DNA of 48,000 nt from Chrysomallon squamiferum (lineage: Eukaryota > Mollusca > Gastropoda > Neomphalida > Peltospiridae): contig CM022674.1 of the NCBI GenBank assembly GCA_012295275.1, positions 12,337,864 to 12,385,863 of the forward strand. The letters run 5' to 3'. The notes beneath the pieces were generated by a model that saw only the letters and a list, made by a program, of their open reading frames with translations, did no database searches and was not told where the DNA came from. Of the stretch, positions 1 to 12,137 are shown piece by piece (position 1 is the first letter of the stretch; every line of letters starts with the position of its first letter). The position numbers and the translations under genes were made by a program.

Positions 1-237
1 TGTTTTTTAAAATGTTTCAAAGAAATATTTCAACTCTTGTCAGTGAACCTAATAAAAATATTTTTTTTATTTTAAAGTCTAATATATTTTTAATTTTTAT
101 TATTATTACTTTTTACATTCATTTCATTAATATTAATGTTATTGTTTTTATTATTATTATTATTGTTATTATTATTATTTCTATTATCATTAACTATTTT
201 TATTATTAAATTATTATTATTGTTGTTATTATTAGTA

Positions 238-534
<297 letters not shown>

Positions 535-2733
535 AGATACTCATGAAATTAGAATTAGAACAGCAAAATGATGTTTTTTTGACACATCTACTCTGGTTTC
601 TTTAACCTGGTGACAAATGGTTCGAGGTGAAGAAAGTTCTTAGTTTGTTAGTGGTTGTTAACAGATAAAGTGTGCTTATAAAATGTAGGAAAATGTGAAA
701 TTCATTTTTATTTTTTTATTTTTTATTTGTGTGTTACTAAGATATCTATGTAACACCTGTGTGGATATAGCTCACCACTGTTAAAAGTTACCTGTTGATT
801 TTTTAAAAATTTATTTAAAAGATTTTAGAGGGCCTACCTGTTTTCAAAAATATTTTTTTAAGCCAATCTTTATAATATATATATTTTTTTTTTTAAATAT
901 TATCATCATTACTAGTAATTTTATTAAATGACTAAAGAAGAAAATAATTTAGACCAGAACCCAACAATTCTCAATAGTTACATGTGAAACAAGTTTTGAT
1001 ACTCCAGTATTTAAATTTTAGATTGCTTGAGTTTGTGACAGTGAATAATATAAACAAATTTATGGTTATAATATTTTGCTTCATTCACTATTTTGCTTCA
1101 TTCACAGGGGGAAAATTTAATAACCAATAATGACAATTTTTATAGCAAAAAAAAGTACAAGACAGACATTCAAAATTTGTAAGTCTAATAAGAGATGTAC
1201 AGATAGACGTGTTTTGTTTTATATATATTTATAATTTTATTTACTTTTTATTACAGTTTTTATTTCTTTTCTTTAAAACATTTATTGTTATTATTAATTA
1301 ATGTCACTCTTTAAAATTATTTATTTATTTTCATGTTTTTATTGTTATTATATAATGATGATTAAAATTGTTATTGTTATTATTATTTATTATTATATTT
1401 TATTTATTTGCTAAAATGACATTGTAAAGTCAGTTAAGAAACCCTGTTATAATGAAGATTAATATTATTATTAGTTATTACTTTTCTTTATTATTTATTT
1501 TATTTTTTTGATATTGTTAAAAATTAATATACATTTTTTTTAATTATCATTATTATTAAATAATATTCATTCTTAAATTATTATTAATAATTAATTCATA
1601 TTTTTAGTTCATACAAAATCCAGGTAATGTCAAACATGAAACCCATTGTCATAATTTTACATAAAAGACACAAGAAATGATTACAGTACAATAAAAATAG
1701 ACTAAAATAAATATACAAATAACATTAAAATCAAAAAACTTTATTTACATTTTTGCTGCAACAAGTTTGTATTATTCTGTGTGTGAGTGTGTGTCTATGT
1801 GTAATAATATTTGCTATAATTAGCTTCACAGCACAAAATAATGTGTGATATTTTGTTTTTAAGTATTTTTTGCATGTAGATTTTACTCTACAAAACATTC
1901 AGATTTAGCTGACGCAAACAGTGTGATATATAAATGATACTGATCCATTAGTAGAAAAACAATGATTTACTTTTTATATTGAGGATATACATAAACAATT
2001 TCATGCCATACACATTTTTAATAAATATATTGATAGATCAATTATAAGAAAATACCTAAGAAAAAATAATTTTCTTTTTATATGAGGTCATACATATTAT
2101 CATGCAGTATCTATTTTACATGCCGAGACTTTTTTTTTTTTTTTTTTTTTTGTTACAAAAATGGAGAAACAGTTAAGAATAAGATATTAATTATGAAAAT
2201 AAATATTCTCAGAATAATTTTAAATTTTTTGTTAAAAATGATTGTTGTGACAATAAAAAAGTTGATTTAATATGATAGTGTAATACAAACTGATTTAAAA
2301 TTGGTTAAAAATTATTTTTATAATTATCTCTCATTCATTCTTGAACCCTAAATGCTTCAATTTGTAAATTTGAATTTTCATTATGGCAGGGTTTGCAGTT
2401 TTATTAATTATTTATTAGAAATTCATCAAATCATTGCTTAAATGTTATTTGACTATTAGGGAAAATGAAAAGATTTTTTGTAATTACAAATCTGATAAAT
2501 CATTGTTCTTTAGCCAGTTCATTTTATTTGTGTTTTAGTTGTTGGTTTAAATGATTATTTTGTTTACTTTAATTTTGGAAACTTGGGGTTTTTTTTCCAA
2601 ATAGATTGATATATCATATTTTTCTACTTTCCAATTCATTTCTTTTCTCTTCTTCTTTTTTTTTTTACAGCATATATATTAAAATACGTATTATTTCAGA
2701 TTCAATAAAATTAGACAACAATATTATTATTTT

Positions 2734-2771
<38 letters not shown>

Positions 2772-3798
2772 CACACACATACCATGATACTGGCATAGTA
2801 AAAATCATTCACATAATAAATAAATAAATATTTTCATATAATAGTCAGATATAATTTTTATTTATTTGTTTGATTTTCTTTTTTTCTTTTATTTTTTTTT
2901 TTTTGCTTTTGCACAGTATTTTTATCAGTAAAATTAAAAAAAAATTAAAAAAATATAACAATAACATGATACTAGATAAAGCTTTGTAGCTATCTCAAGC
3001 ACAGACATGAACTAAATATTTTTAACAGAAGTTTTTTTTTTAACAAATATATATATGATTTGTATGTATAAACGATTTGATATAAAGTGTATTTGATAAG
3101 AGAATTTACAGTTTTTTTCTTTGCCAAAAATGAAATACACTGGTGAATCAGAAGAAAATCCATGTATATAGTATTTTTGAATTTGCTTATTAAAGAAAAT
3201 TGAACTGATTTTATTGATAATTGTATACATTAATTTTTTTTTTTTTTTTTTTTATATACATTTCTTTTGAAATTGATTTGGCTGGACCATTTATCAGTAA
3301 TGAAGATACTAAACTACAATACATTTTGCTTAACCAAGATTTACAAAAAAATAATTTAATATTTTTAAACCCACTTTTCAAACAAAATGATTACAAATAG
3401 TCCCAGAACATTTTTTAATCAAATTATTTTATAAGTTTGTTTTCCTCATGATGTATGGTTTATAAAACAGTTTTGTTTGTAATTACATATTTATCAGTAT
3501 ATGTGAAAATGCTACGTGTAATAAATAACTTGTAATATAAAACTTGTCTTTGTTTTGTTTTTATCAGTTTTTGTGTCTAGTTATCTGTAAATAACTTCTA
3601 GTTATTTTTAAAAATTATTACTACTGGTACAGCTGCTAGCAGTATTAGTAATATTACTGTTACTATAGTAGTTGTTGATGTTTTTTTTATTATTATACTC
3701 TTTTTAAATATTCTCTTCTAATAATGACACCCAATAGCTTTATTATTATTATTATTTTAATTAATTTATTATCATTTTGAATATCGGTTTTAAGAATT
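535..3798. other. AT-rich 3'UTR / intergenic stretch
   Basis: No coding sequence that I can support. It holds poly-T runs (2130-2151, 3234-3253), a (TA)n run at about 2740-2767, and scattered TTA/TTTA simple sequence. One AATAAA near 3520, followed by a T/G-rich stretch, could be the poly(A) site of the upstream gene. Many other AATAAA strings occur by chance in this composition, so that choice is weak. Confidence 0.6.
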
Positions 3799-3882
3799 AT
3801 GTCCCTTGTCTATAAACTCTTTTGCTACAGATATCACAAAATAATTCGTATATTTTCGTTCTTTTCCGTATTGAAGGCAAAC

Positions 3883-4015
3883 ATGGCAGGTGGCAAGAAC
3901 AAGCAGTTGTCTCGTGAAGAGGAATTACTTCTTCAAGATTTCAGTAGAAATGTGTCAACAAAGTCGTCGGCTTTGTTCTATGGAAATGCACTTATTGTAT
4001 CTGTAATACCAATGT
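3883..4015 (+). CDS. SSR3: SSR3 exon 1
   Basis: Begins [20 protein letters not shown] and ends in VSVIPM plus one base of the next Trp codon; donor is GTAAG. It carries the N-terminal cytosolic tail and the first hydrophobic segment. The following 1-kb intron is AT-rich with no recognisable feature. Confidence 0.95.
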
Positions 4016-5438
4016 GTAAGTTTTTATTTAAAATTTCACTAAAAAAACCCATTTGAGTGCCACGTCTACTTCTGTTTAGTTAACATGAAGAGTTGTTTCC
4101 CTTCTTGAAGCATTTTACCCAGTTTGTAGTGAAATCGAACACAAATATCGAAAATAAAATATAAAAAAATTAAGAAATTAAAATTATATTAATAACGACA
4201 TAACAAGATTTGCTTATAAACTGAAAATTTAACTTAAAGTCGTGAAGCTGAACTGTTCTTCGATTCATAGTATTATCGTCATTAATTATTTCATTAATTT
4301 AATCAATTAATGTATTTAATCAGATTATCATTATGATTATCACTATGTAAACTAATGTTACCTGTATTATTCGATGATTCGTTGTATGTGTAACTGTATA
4401 TTATTATACGAATGAGTATGATGATAATGCTGATCTGATGATGTATTGGAATGCAGGTAATTATTATGATAAATTATTAATTCTAAAGGTTACAAAGATC
4501 CTGTAGCTAGCTTCCTAAGTCACTAAGTTTTATAAATATTATAAACTGTTTCTCCTTGTTTAATGGTGTATTTTACTATTTGGTTGCAGTCTTTATTATA
4601 ATACTAAATAATACATTATAATTATACATATCCACGAATTTAATGTTTTAACCATTAGTTTTAGTCATATGTATCTGTTACAATTCACAGCTGTATTATA
4701 ATTATTTACAATGGAACACCTGCTGGTTAGCGTTGTCAGTTCAAGATTTAAATGAAACAATAAAATGTAGGGGGATGTATTTGGCTGATTTTAACAAAAA
4801 GTGTATAGAGTAAAAAACAACAACAAATAAACAAAAATATATGAGATTTATTTACATGTACAAATTAAATAAATCTCATGTTAAGTGAAGTCATAGTCTT
4901 TGAAGTTATAATTATAGTTGTACTGTTTAATCCCTATTAAATTAAGTTTTGGTACAAATAATTATAAATGTAATTAATATATTTCAAAGGTATTGATTTT
5001 TTTTAATATTCATTTCAGGGTTGTTTTGGAGAATTCATCAGATGGATTTGTACCAGTCTGCTATCCTTTTTGCTGTAATGACAATAATCAGCACCTACTT
5101 AGTTTCATTCTCATATAAGAATGTCAAGTTTGTGTTGAAACACAAGTAAGTAAAAAAAAAATCTATTAACAATCCTCTAATGACAATAATAAACAAAATT
5201 ACATCAAAGAACTGTAAAATAATAATTATAAAATATTTACAAAAATAATTAAGATAGTAATACTTTATAAACTTGGTTTTAAATATCAGAAAAAACTATT
5301 TACATGTTGCTATGGTAATTTGTCATTGTCTTACTTCAGAGTTGCACAGAGAAGAGAAGAAGCTGTGTCTCGAGAAATGATGAAAAAGTTTGCTGATGAC
5401 AAGAAAATGACCAAAAAGGAGAAAGATGAGAGGTTTGT

Positions 5439-5470
<32 letters not shown>

Positions 5471-7157
5471 TGTAATTTTATGAATGTTGTTTTAAATTAT
5501 TTCAGTAAATTTTGTAAAACATTATAAATAAGTAAAAATAAAGATTATTTTGTACTCATTAGAGATCTGGCATCACAAATAATATGTATCAACATAAAAC
5601 TGAAGGCATTCTTTTTATTATGACTAAAACCTACTATCTGATATATCATAGACACAATACTTGTTTCCTTAATGGGAAAGTGCATATAAAATGTTCCAGA
5701 TTACAGATTTTTTCATGGTAAGAGTTCCAATGTATTCCTTAACACTTAAAACTACCGAATTGAGATGTGTTTAAAAATAATTAACGACTAATTAATAATA
5801 GAAGAGAGGGATGGCAGTGGATTTAAAAAGTATGGAAACAGTCATTGGAAATAAGTTTTTGGTAATTATTATTTCTTTTTAATTATGTTTTTTGAAATGG
5901 TGTTAAGTTGTTGCTGTATATTAATACTAAAATATTTTTTCAGGATTCTGTGGAAGAAGAACGAAGTAGCAGACTATGAGGCCACAACTTTTGCCATTTT
6001 CTACAACAATGCATTGTACCTGGTGCTGCTCATAGTCGTCTCATTTTACCTTCTGAAAAACTTCAACTCAAATTTGTATCCTTTGAAACCTAGTTCATAA
6101 CAGATCTTTGCTAATCACAGTTTGTCATTTTATTCTAGATGGTTTCCACTATCCATTAACGATTAATCATTGTCGTTTGATTTGAAAAGGGTTCCCCACC
6201 AATCACATACTCTTGTTTTATCTAAACTCTAATTAAGAAATATTTATAGAAAAGATTTAAGAAATATATTTTTGTGAATTGAAGGACAAGAATTATATCA
6301 TTTCAATTAAATTCTAATTAAGAAAAATTTAAAGATAAGTTTTAAAAAATACATATTTATTTGTGAAGTAAGAATGGGTTTTACATCATTTGAATTCTTT
6401 TAATGAAATCAGTTTAAAATGAGGAACTCAGTCTAGATAAGGAGAAACGTATAAACAAATTTCAAATAATCACAAGAGTTACACAGTACAGTTTTAATAA
6501 TCTAATCGTAAACATATATAATTTATTTCATAGTTAATTTGTAAGATTATATCATTATATGACAACCATTAATATTGAAGTGCACATTCTGGTACAAAAA
6601 AAAAGGCTAAATTTATTCAGAGTTTTTTTATTTATTTTAGACACCAGTCTACTTGGCTAAATATAAAGTATAATAATAATTTACCACAAAGATAGATGTT
6701 TTGCAAACAGTTCACACAAAGAAATAATAATACCATGACTGATTAAAATTACCACTTAGCAATGTTTCAATCAGTTTGTTAGTGTTTTATGTTTATTTCT
6801 GTTTCTGACATAAGAGAAAATGGTGCCTTTCTGCATTTATTATTATTATTAATGTTACTGTACCTTATTTTTAGTAAAGGTTAAGATTCATAATAAATAA
6901 AAATACTTGCTTGAACATATTCAAAGATATTTAATCTGTTTATACCATATTGTGTACTTTTTAACAAACAAAAAAAAACATCACCAAAATATATATATTT
7001 TTTGTGTATATAAAATAAATTTATATATTTATTTTTTAAATCATTGTTGATAGATACATTTTACAGTTATTTTTCCTTCACAGTTTTCAGTAATTACATT
7101 GTATCAGTTGCATCAGCTTCTGGACTGCTGGCTCTTTTCTCTACAAGCTCCAAGTGA
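3883..7157 (+). CDS. SSR3: Translocon-associated protein subunit gamma (SSR3/TRAP-gamma), whole gene, 5 exons
   Basis: Four-helix membrane subunit of the TRAP complex, which sits beside the Sec61 channel in the ER membrane and assists translocation of some secretory and membrane proteins. Joining 3883-4015, 5019-5145, 5340-5432, 5944-6075 and 7091-7157 gives 183 residues plus stop; the human protein has 185. The diagnostic stretches are all present: LLLQDFSRN near the N-terminus, [14 protein letters not shown], the cytosolic Lys-rich loop ending [20 protein letters not shown], and a C-terminal hydrophobic segment ending TSSK. Hydrophobic segments lie at about residues 30-50, 55-75, 135-155 and 160-180. 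All junctions obey GT-AG and phases match. The start ATG has A at -3 and G at +4; an upstream in-frame extension (from 3799) has no counterpart in the family and is treated as 5'UTR. Confidence 0.97.
5019..5145 (+). CDS. SSR3: SSR3 exon 2
   Basis: Acceptor CATTTCAG; the first two bases complete the Trp codon split from exon 1. Encodes the rest of the first membrane hairpin ([14 protein letters not shown]) and the conserved [11 protein letters not shown]. Donor GTAAG splits the last Lys codon. Confidence 0.95.
5340..5432 (+). CDS. SSR3: SSR3 exon 3
   Basis: Encodes the charged cytosolic loop ([17 protein letters not shown], then MTKKEKDER). Donor is AG|GTTTGT. The following intron starts with a 27-base poly-A run at 5444-5470. 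Confidence 0.94.
5944..6075 (+). CDS. SSR3: SSR3 exon 4
   Basis: Begins [20 protein letters not shown], nearly identical to the vertebrate protein, then the third hydrophobic segment ([15 protein letters not shown]). I place the donor at GTATCC (6076), because joining to exon 5 then restores the family's N-x-x-x-NYI alignment. Confidence 0.93.
7091..7157 (+). CDS. SSR3: SSR3 exon 5 (terminal)
   Basis: Encodes [21 protein letters not shown] and TGA. Two AGs lie 7 bases apart (CACAG and TTTTCAG). Only the downstream one keeps the frame; the upstream one would bring a stop codon after about three codons. The upstream AG is therefore rejected as the main site. Confidence 0.94.
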
Positions 7158-7273
7158 ACTGACATTATACAACAGAGCAGCAATTAAAACATCATAAAAT
7201 AAGGTGTGAAGATTTGGAGAGACAAGGGGTTTTAATAAATCTGTCATTCTTTTCTGAAAACAAAACATCTTCA

Positions 7274-7279
7274 AATAAA
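7274..7279 (+). promoter_or_regulatory. Candidate poly(A) signal of SSR3
   Basis: AATAAA 117 bases after the SSR3 stop codon, followed about 20 bases later by a short A-run. This is a sensible distance for cleavage, but the motif is common in AT-rich DNA. Confidence 0.5.
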
Positions 7280-7391
7280 ATATATACTGAGAGATCATCA
7301 AAAAAAAAAAAAGTTTTATAGAAATGTGTTCTGTTGTTGTTTTTAAATAATAATTGAAGTAAGTAAAGGTTTAATAATTGTTTTTTAAATA

Positions 7392-7769
7392 TTGGGTTGG
7401 CAACTAAGTTCCCGCCGTTTTGTTTAAATAACCCTCATATCGCCAATATGACCAAAGAAGCCATTCAAACGCACGGCTGGGAAGTGCTGCCAGGTTTGGC
7501 ACTGACGGATTTCCACCTTTTTCTATCTCAAATGCTATGCGGGAGAGTTTCGTTCAACACTGATGCAAAACTGAGAGCTTGGTTGGATGAATTTTTGAGA
7601 CAAAACCTAGTGATTTCTACCAAAGAGGTATTGAAAATCTTGTTGAACGTTGGGAAGAAGTTGTAAACAACAAGGGAGAATACATCATTGATTGAATAGT
7701 TGTTAGTTTTTATTAAACCTTTAAAAAATTTAAATTAAAAAAATGGCGGGAACTTAGTTGCCAACCCAA
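7392..7769 (+). mobile_element. Mariner (Tc1/mariner) deletion derivative with perfect inverted repeats
   Basis: The 25 bases at 7392-7416 (starting TTGGGTTGGCAAC) are the exact reverse complement of 7745-7769, and TA dinucleotides flank both ends (7390-7391, 7770-7771). This is the terminal structure and TA target duplication expected of mariner elements. At 378 bp it is far shorter than a full element (about 1.3 kb) and contains only the 3' end of a transposase gene, so it cannot move by itself. Identical ITRs suggest fairly recent insertion or cross-mobilisation by an autonomous relative elsewhere in the genome. It sits between SSR3 and the SFI1-like gene. Confidence 0.93.
7428..7695 (+). 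pseudogene. Mariner transposase remnant (C-terminal part only)
   Basis: Residues such as PHIANMTKEAIQTHGWEVLP and TDFHLF match the end of mariner-type DDE/D transposases. The region runs from just after the second catalytic Asp to the region of the third Asp (in TDFHLF). The N-terminal DNA-binding domain and the first two catalytic Asp residues are missing. A few residues of the usual PPYSPDLAP segment are deleted. A one-base frameshift near 7618 moves the reading to another frame, which continues as RGIENLVERWEEVV and ends at TGA 7693-7695. It is non-functional. Confidence 0.85.
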
Positions 7770-7771
7770 TA

Positions 7772-8581
7772 GTTTAATTCCATTCCTTACAGAAAAAAAA
7801 CATGATGACAAGTAATATAGTATTTGAGATTTTTGTTTATATAGTTAAAACTTTTGTCTTTTGTAATGAACAAATAATTAAATTCATTGATAAAAGCTAA
7901 ATAGTTCATAAAAGGTTTGTGTTTTCTACTGAATATATAGTAGATAATATGTGGGATGTATTTTATTTTGCAACATTATCACTTTAATTTTAAACAATTA
8001 TTATATGATGAAACAAAATAAGACAAATTACATGAACACTAACAGGTTTGTTAAGAAAACGACATTAAAACTAAATATTAACATTGTTGAGGTTTAATAG
8101 GCAACATGGTAAAAAAAAAAAAAAAAAAAAAAAATTGTCTCATTCTTATGACTTATTTCAAAATAAGGTGACAAAAGTAAAAATGGTAAAAATAACTATC
8201 TGAACAAAGCATTGCTTGAAGATTTTAAAAAGTCACTTGATCAATTCCCCTGAACCAAATGCGGTGCAATTCAGTGCTGCTCAACTGGTATATCCAGGGA
8301 TGTGGAAATGAAAGTGTTGACCAAAAATAAAAATAAAAAAAAAATAAAAAAAAATAAAGCAACAATCTTCAACACATTTGTAAATTTAAATGATTTTCTA
8401 TGGTGTTCCATGAGAGCTTGCAGTGAATTTCATATAATCCTTGTGCAACAAAATGTAGAAACTAAATAACTATGTCACTGATACATTTGAAATTTTGAAA
8501 CTGGTTAAACAAACATATTGCCATGGAAATAATGAAAAATATTTTAAAAGTATATAATTGCAAAATAAAAATATTCAAACG

Positions 8582-8651
<70 letters not shown>

Positions 8652-8759
8652 CATCGCATGGCAAAATTTCATTAAAATAATATACTGTAAGAGAGTCTGC
8701 TTCACATGTAATGTTTGCAAACTCTTAATAAATTACTGATCATTCCCTGAAGAGTTATC
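7772..8759. other. AT-rich intergenic stretch with simple repeats
   Basis: No gene seen. Contains a 24-base poly-A run (8111-8134), A-rich sequence at 8320-8357 and a (TA)n run of about 60 bases (8585-8646). Confidence 0.7.
8585..8646. repeat. (TA)n microsatellite, about 31 units
   Basis: Pure alternating T/A run, able to form cruciform DNA. Lies about 120 bases upstream of the candidate promoter region of the SFI1-like gene. Confidence 0.95.
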
Positions 8760-9063
8760 TTACTTGTTGGCTGGAATGTCAGGAAGTCTTGACAATAATG
8801 AAGTAGATAATCGAGTTCCATGTATGGCGGAAATTATAAACAAGTTCGCACAAGTTAATCTTTTGAAAATCCGACATGTGATCAAATTTCCTTTAGGAAC
8901 AGATCACCGCTAATTTTTAAAATATTTTTTTCTTTAACACCTTTATTCTGAAAGTTTTTTTTTATGATTTACTTTTCTTGTTAACAGTGTCAATATTGTA
9001 GGTGATTAGTCATTGGCACCGGAATTAATTCACTTGACTCTTGTAACTTGTTCCGCATCGAAA
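8760..9063 (+). promoter_or_regulatory. Candidate promoter / first non-coding exon of the SFI1-like gene
   Basis: This 300-base block holds about eight CpG dinucleotides in surroundings where CpG is rare, and ends at a strong donor (CATCGAAA|GTAAGT, GT at 9064-9065). The next good acceptor in a suitable place is at 15789, in front of the SFI1 start codon. A 44-codon ORF (ATG 8776 to TAA) lies inside but resembles nothing I recognise. The transcription start cannot be fixed from sequence alone. Confidence 0.4.
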
Positions 9064-10017
9064 GTAAGTTAAATTTATAAAGTTTCTTTGTTTTTTGCTT
9101 TTTAACATGTAGAACTTTTCTTAACCACGACAAAATTTTGCTGATAAATTACGTTATATAAGAAATTTCGATTTTTTTTCTTTTCTTTTTTTTAGAGAAA
9201 AGTTATATAAAAATGTTGTCATGTAATTATTAATTCAGTAATTGTTTTTTGTTTTGACACTATTGCATTGCTTTTCTGCCATAAATGAATTCAGTAAATT
9301 TTAATGACTAAATTCATTTCACAAGATTTTTGAGTTTATTTTATGAAAATTCCATTGCAGAGTTATTTTATTTGATTGGTGCTAGTATTTTGTACAGATT
9401 TGCATAAAAAATAATAATAATAATAATAATTGTCATCATATCATTATTATTTAAAATTATATATTTACCGGTTTTCCAATAGTTAACACCATAAAAAAAT
9501 CATAGCATTTGATACTAATAAATATTTATAACAAAATTCAGTGCATATGAACTCCCAAACACCATATGAACCTGGTATATTATTAATTCATTTAGGGATA
9601 ATTATTTATTACAATGTGATACGCACATCATAATGTCAGTTTATAACATATCAGATTTTAAGAGGTTTGGGTAATATATCATTTGTGACATTTTTCTTTT
9701 CAACATTTTTTTATATATATATATATCAGAGCTGACCAAGGATGTTCTGGTAAAGTAACAAAATGTATCATTTAAGATATATTTCTTTTGTATATCAGAG
9801 CTGACCACTGATGTCTAACATGAAGTTGTTTGATCACTGTTGCAGTGAATAGTTATATGTGGTTAATGACACTGATAAAGTGTAACAAAGGAATGTAAAC
9901 AATCGGGTAGTAAGTAAATACGTGTGGAGATTGCAGTAATAAACCAGTCACTGACTTGTGTAAATAACTAGTGTACAGGTTTTAATGTGTGACATGACGT
10001 ATCTGTAAACATGTGTA

Positions 10018-10265
10018 AATACACACAGGCACAAATATACATGCTCGTATCTACATACACATATGCATATTCATACACACACATGAATTGAGTCATACAT
10101 TCACAGAGCAGTTATATGCAGATGTATGCATTCATAAACTTCAGCATATACATGCACACATTCACACACATGCATGCACACATTCACATCCTCATATGCA
10201 TATTTGCATATAGACATACACACATATGCACACTTTCATATACACACACACACACACATACATAT
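10018..10265. repeat. Degenerate CA-rich repeat
   Basis: Irregular ACACA/CATATG units (for example ATGCACACATTCACA) with no single period. Similar sequence recurs at 15520-15730. Confidence 0.8.
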
Positions 10266-10565
10266 TCACAGCTACAATAATCCTTGATGTACCAGTAGTT
10301 ATGGGAATGGTTGGAAAAAGTGAATGAATACATTCAGAAGATTCTGCAACCTGCAAGTATTGCTGTACCACAGTCTGTTCATCTGTAAGTAACAGTTAAT
10401 ATCAGCAAACACAAAGCTACCTGCTGCGTTTACAAAAACACAAGCTGATTACTGAAATACCAGCTGTTTCTTAAGGACAATCATATTATATAAATATTAA
10501 ATACATTATCCTCATAATCACCTGTTAAAAGATTTACAAACCAAGCCTATTTGCTATTCCTAACG

Positions 10566-10567
<2 letters not shown>

Positions 10568-10599
<32 letters not shown>
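10568..10599. repeat. Poly-T run, 32 bases
   Basis: Uninterrupted T tract inside the long first intron. Confidence 0.95.
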
Positions 10600-10603
<4 letters not shown>

Positions 10604-11099
10604 CTACCTCTTTAGATCTTAGCCTCAGGCACAAAGGATTAATTGGGGTGTGTGTGTGGTGGGGGGGGGTTAGCATAAAACTGAATTATCCGTTGTACTG
10701 ATTTAACTGTTTAAAAACTAGTAAACATTGGTTTTGGCTTGGACCCAGTCATTCAGAGATAAGTAGCTTCGATCAGAGAACATTCAGTGGCAGTTACAGG
10801 CCTGATTTCTCTACATTCAGACTGTTTTGTTTATTGATAAGCACAGAGACTCATAGAATTGAGGAATGTTAGCATACAACGGCTGCCCCATTGTCAGAGT
10901 TGATTTTAAATGTGTGTAGATTTATCAGATAGGTGAGTCACTGGCATTTTTTTTTTTTTTTATTTTTTTAATGTCAGTTTTAAACAGTTTTATTATATAT
11001 CTGTGAGTACAATTGTTAATGTATATTTTGATTTACACATCCACCCCCCCACACACACACAGATAGATAGATTCCATTTTTTGATGTTGAGATTTTTAT

Positions 11100-11130
11100 T
11101 TTTTATTATTATTATTATTTGTTGTTATTA

Positions 11131-11169
<39 letters not shown>

Positions 11170-11180
11170 TATTATTATTA

Positions 11181-11218
<38 letters not shown>

Positions 11219-11240
11219 TTTTTATTATTATTATTATTAG
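11100..11240. repeat. (TTA)n microsatellite block
   Basis: Nearly continuous TTA units with a few TTTA interruptions. Confidence 0.95.
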
Positions 11241-11499
11241 TCATTGTTTTTAATATTCTTGGTTATCTTCTTTTCTTTTTTTAATTATAAAGATTATTAA
11301 ACAGATAAACTATCCACCTTTTTTAAATTCTAGCATTTCATTCTTTTTGCTTGTTTAATATTTTAAAGTTAAAAAAAATAGAGGAAAAGTTGCTTTATGT
11401 TCCTGTGATTTAGTTGACATTTTTTGCAAAACCTCTGATCTGTAAAAACAATTCTTAAATTTCGTGATTTTTTAAAATTTATTTTATTTTGTTTTATTT

Positions 11500-11705
11500 A
11501 TTTATTTATTTTATTTTATTTTATTTTATTTTATTTTATTTTATTTTATTTTATTTTATTTTATTTTATACATTCATTTATTCAAACATTTATTTATTTG
11601 TTTGTTTAATTATTTATTTATTTATTATATTATATTATATTATATTATATTATATTATATTATATTATATTATATTATATTATATTATATTTTATTTTAT
11701 TTTAT
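11500..11705. repeat. Adjacent pentanucleotide satellites (TTTTA)n and (TTATA)n
   Basis: About 12 units of TTTTA at 11507-11568, a short TTTA-rich spacer, then about 13 units of TTATA at about 11626-11690, then a return to TTTTA. The two units differ by one base, so one array probably seeded the other. Confidence 0.93.
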
Positions 11706-12036
11706 TTCATTTATCTTTTTTGTTTGTTTGTTTCTATTGAACTTGAAAGCATCAGTTTTTTTATACTGAAATAAAAACTATATCTTCTACTCATTTCCAG
11801 AATGTTAAAATAGCATGTCCCCAAAAACATATTCAAGTCTTCAGTAAGTCTAAGCAAATATTGAAGGGTTGATTAATTCAGTATGTATAATAAATAGAAA
11901 CATGAATCTGAATAATTTTCAGCTCTTAACTCCTGAGGTTCCAACAGGTAAACATAGTATTTAATGTTCAGTGTGGCTTCATATCTGAGTTCAATAATTA
12001 AAAAGGAAGAGTGTGCATGACCAATATATTTTTCCA

Positions 12037-12137
12037 TTTATCTAACTCACTAAAATATTAACAATGACAGACAGTTCAAGTTTCTATTTCATTATGATCA
12101 AGGCAATGTTTGAACATTCTGTATATTCAATATAGTA
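12037..12137. repeat. Dispersed repeat copy A
   Basis: Its first 37 bases match copy B at 14331 with one mismatch (core AACAATGACAGACA), and partial similarity continues through ATGATCAAGGCA and GTATATTCAA. Confidence 0.7.

Noticed and set aside
8776-8910. 44-codon ORF in the candidate promoter block
   Set aside because: No recognisable family and no coding continuation; kept only as part of the possible 5' exon.
11003-11740. Leu/Ile/Tyr-rich hydrophobic ORFs resembling membrane proteins
   Set aside because: Translations of (TTA)n, (TTTTA)n and (TTATA)n arrays.
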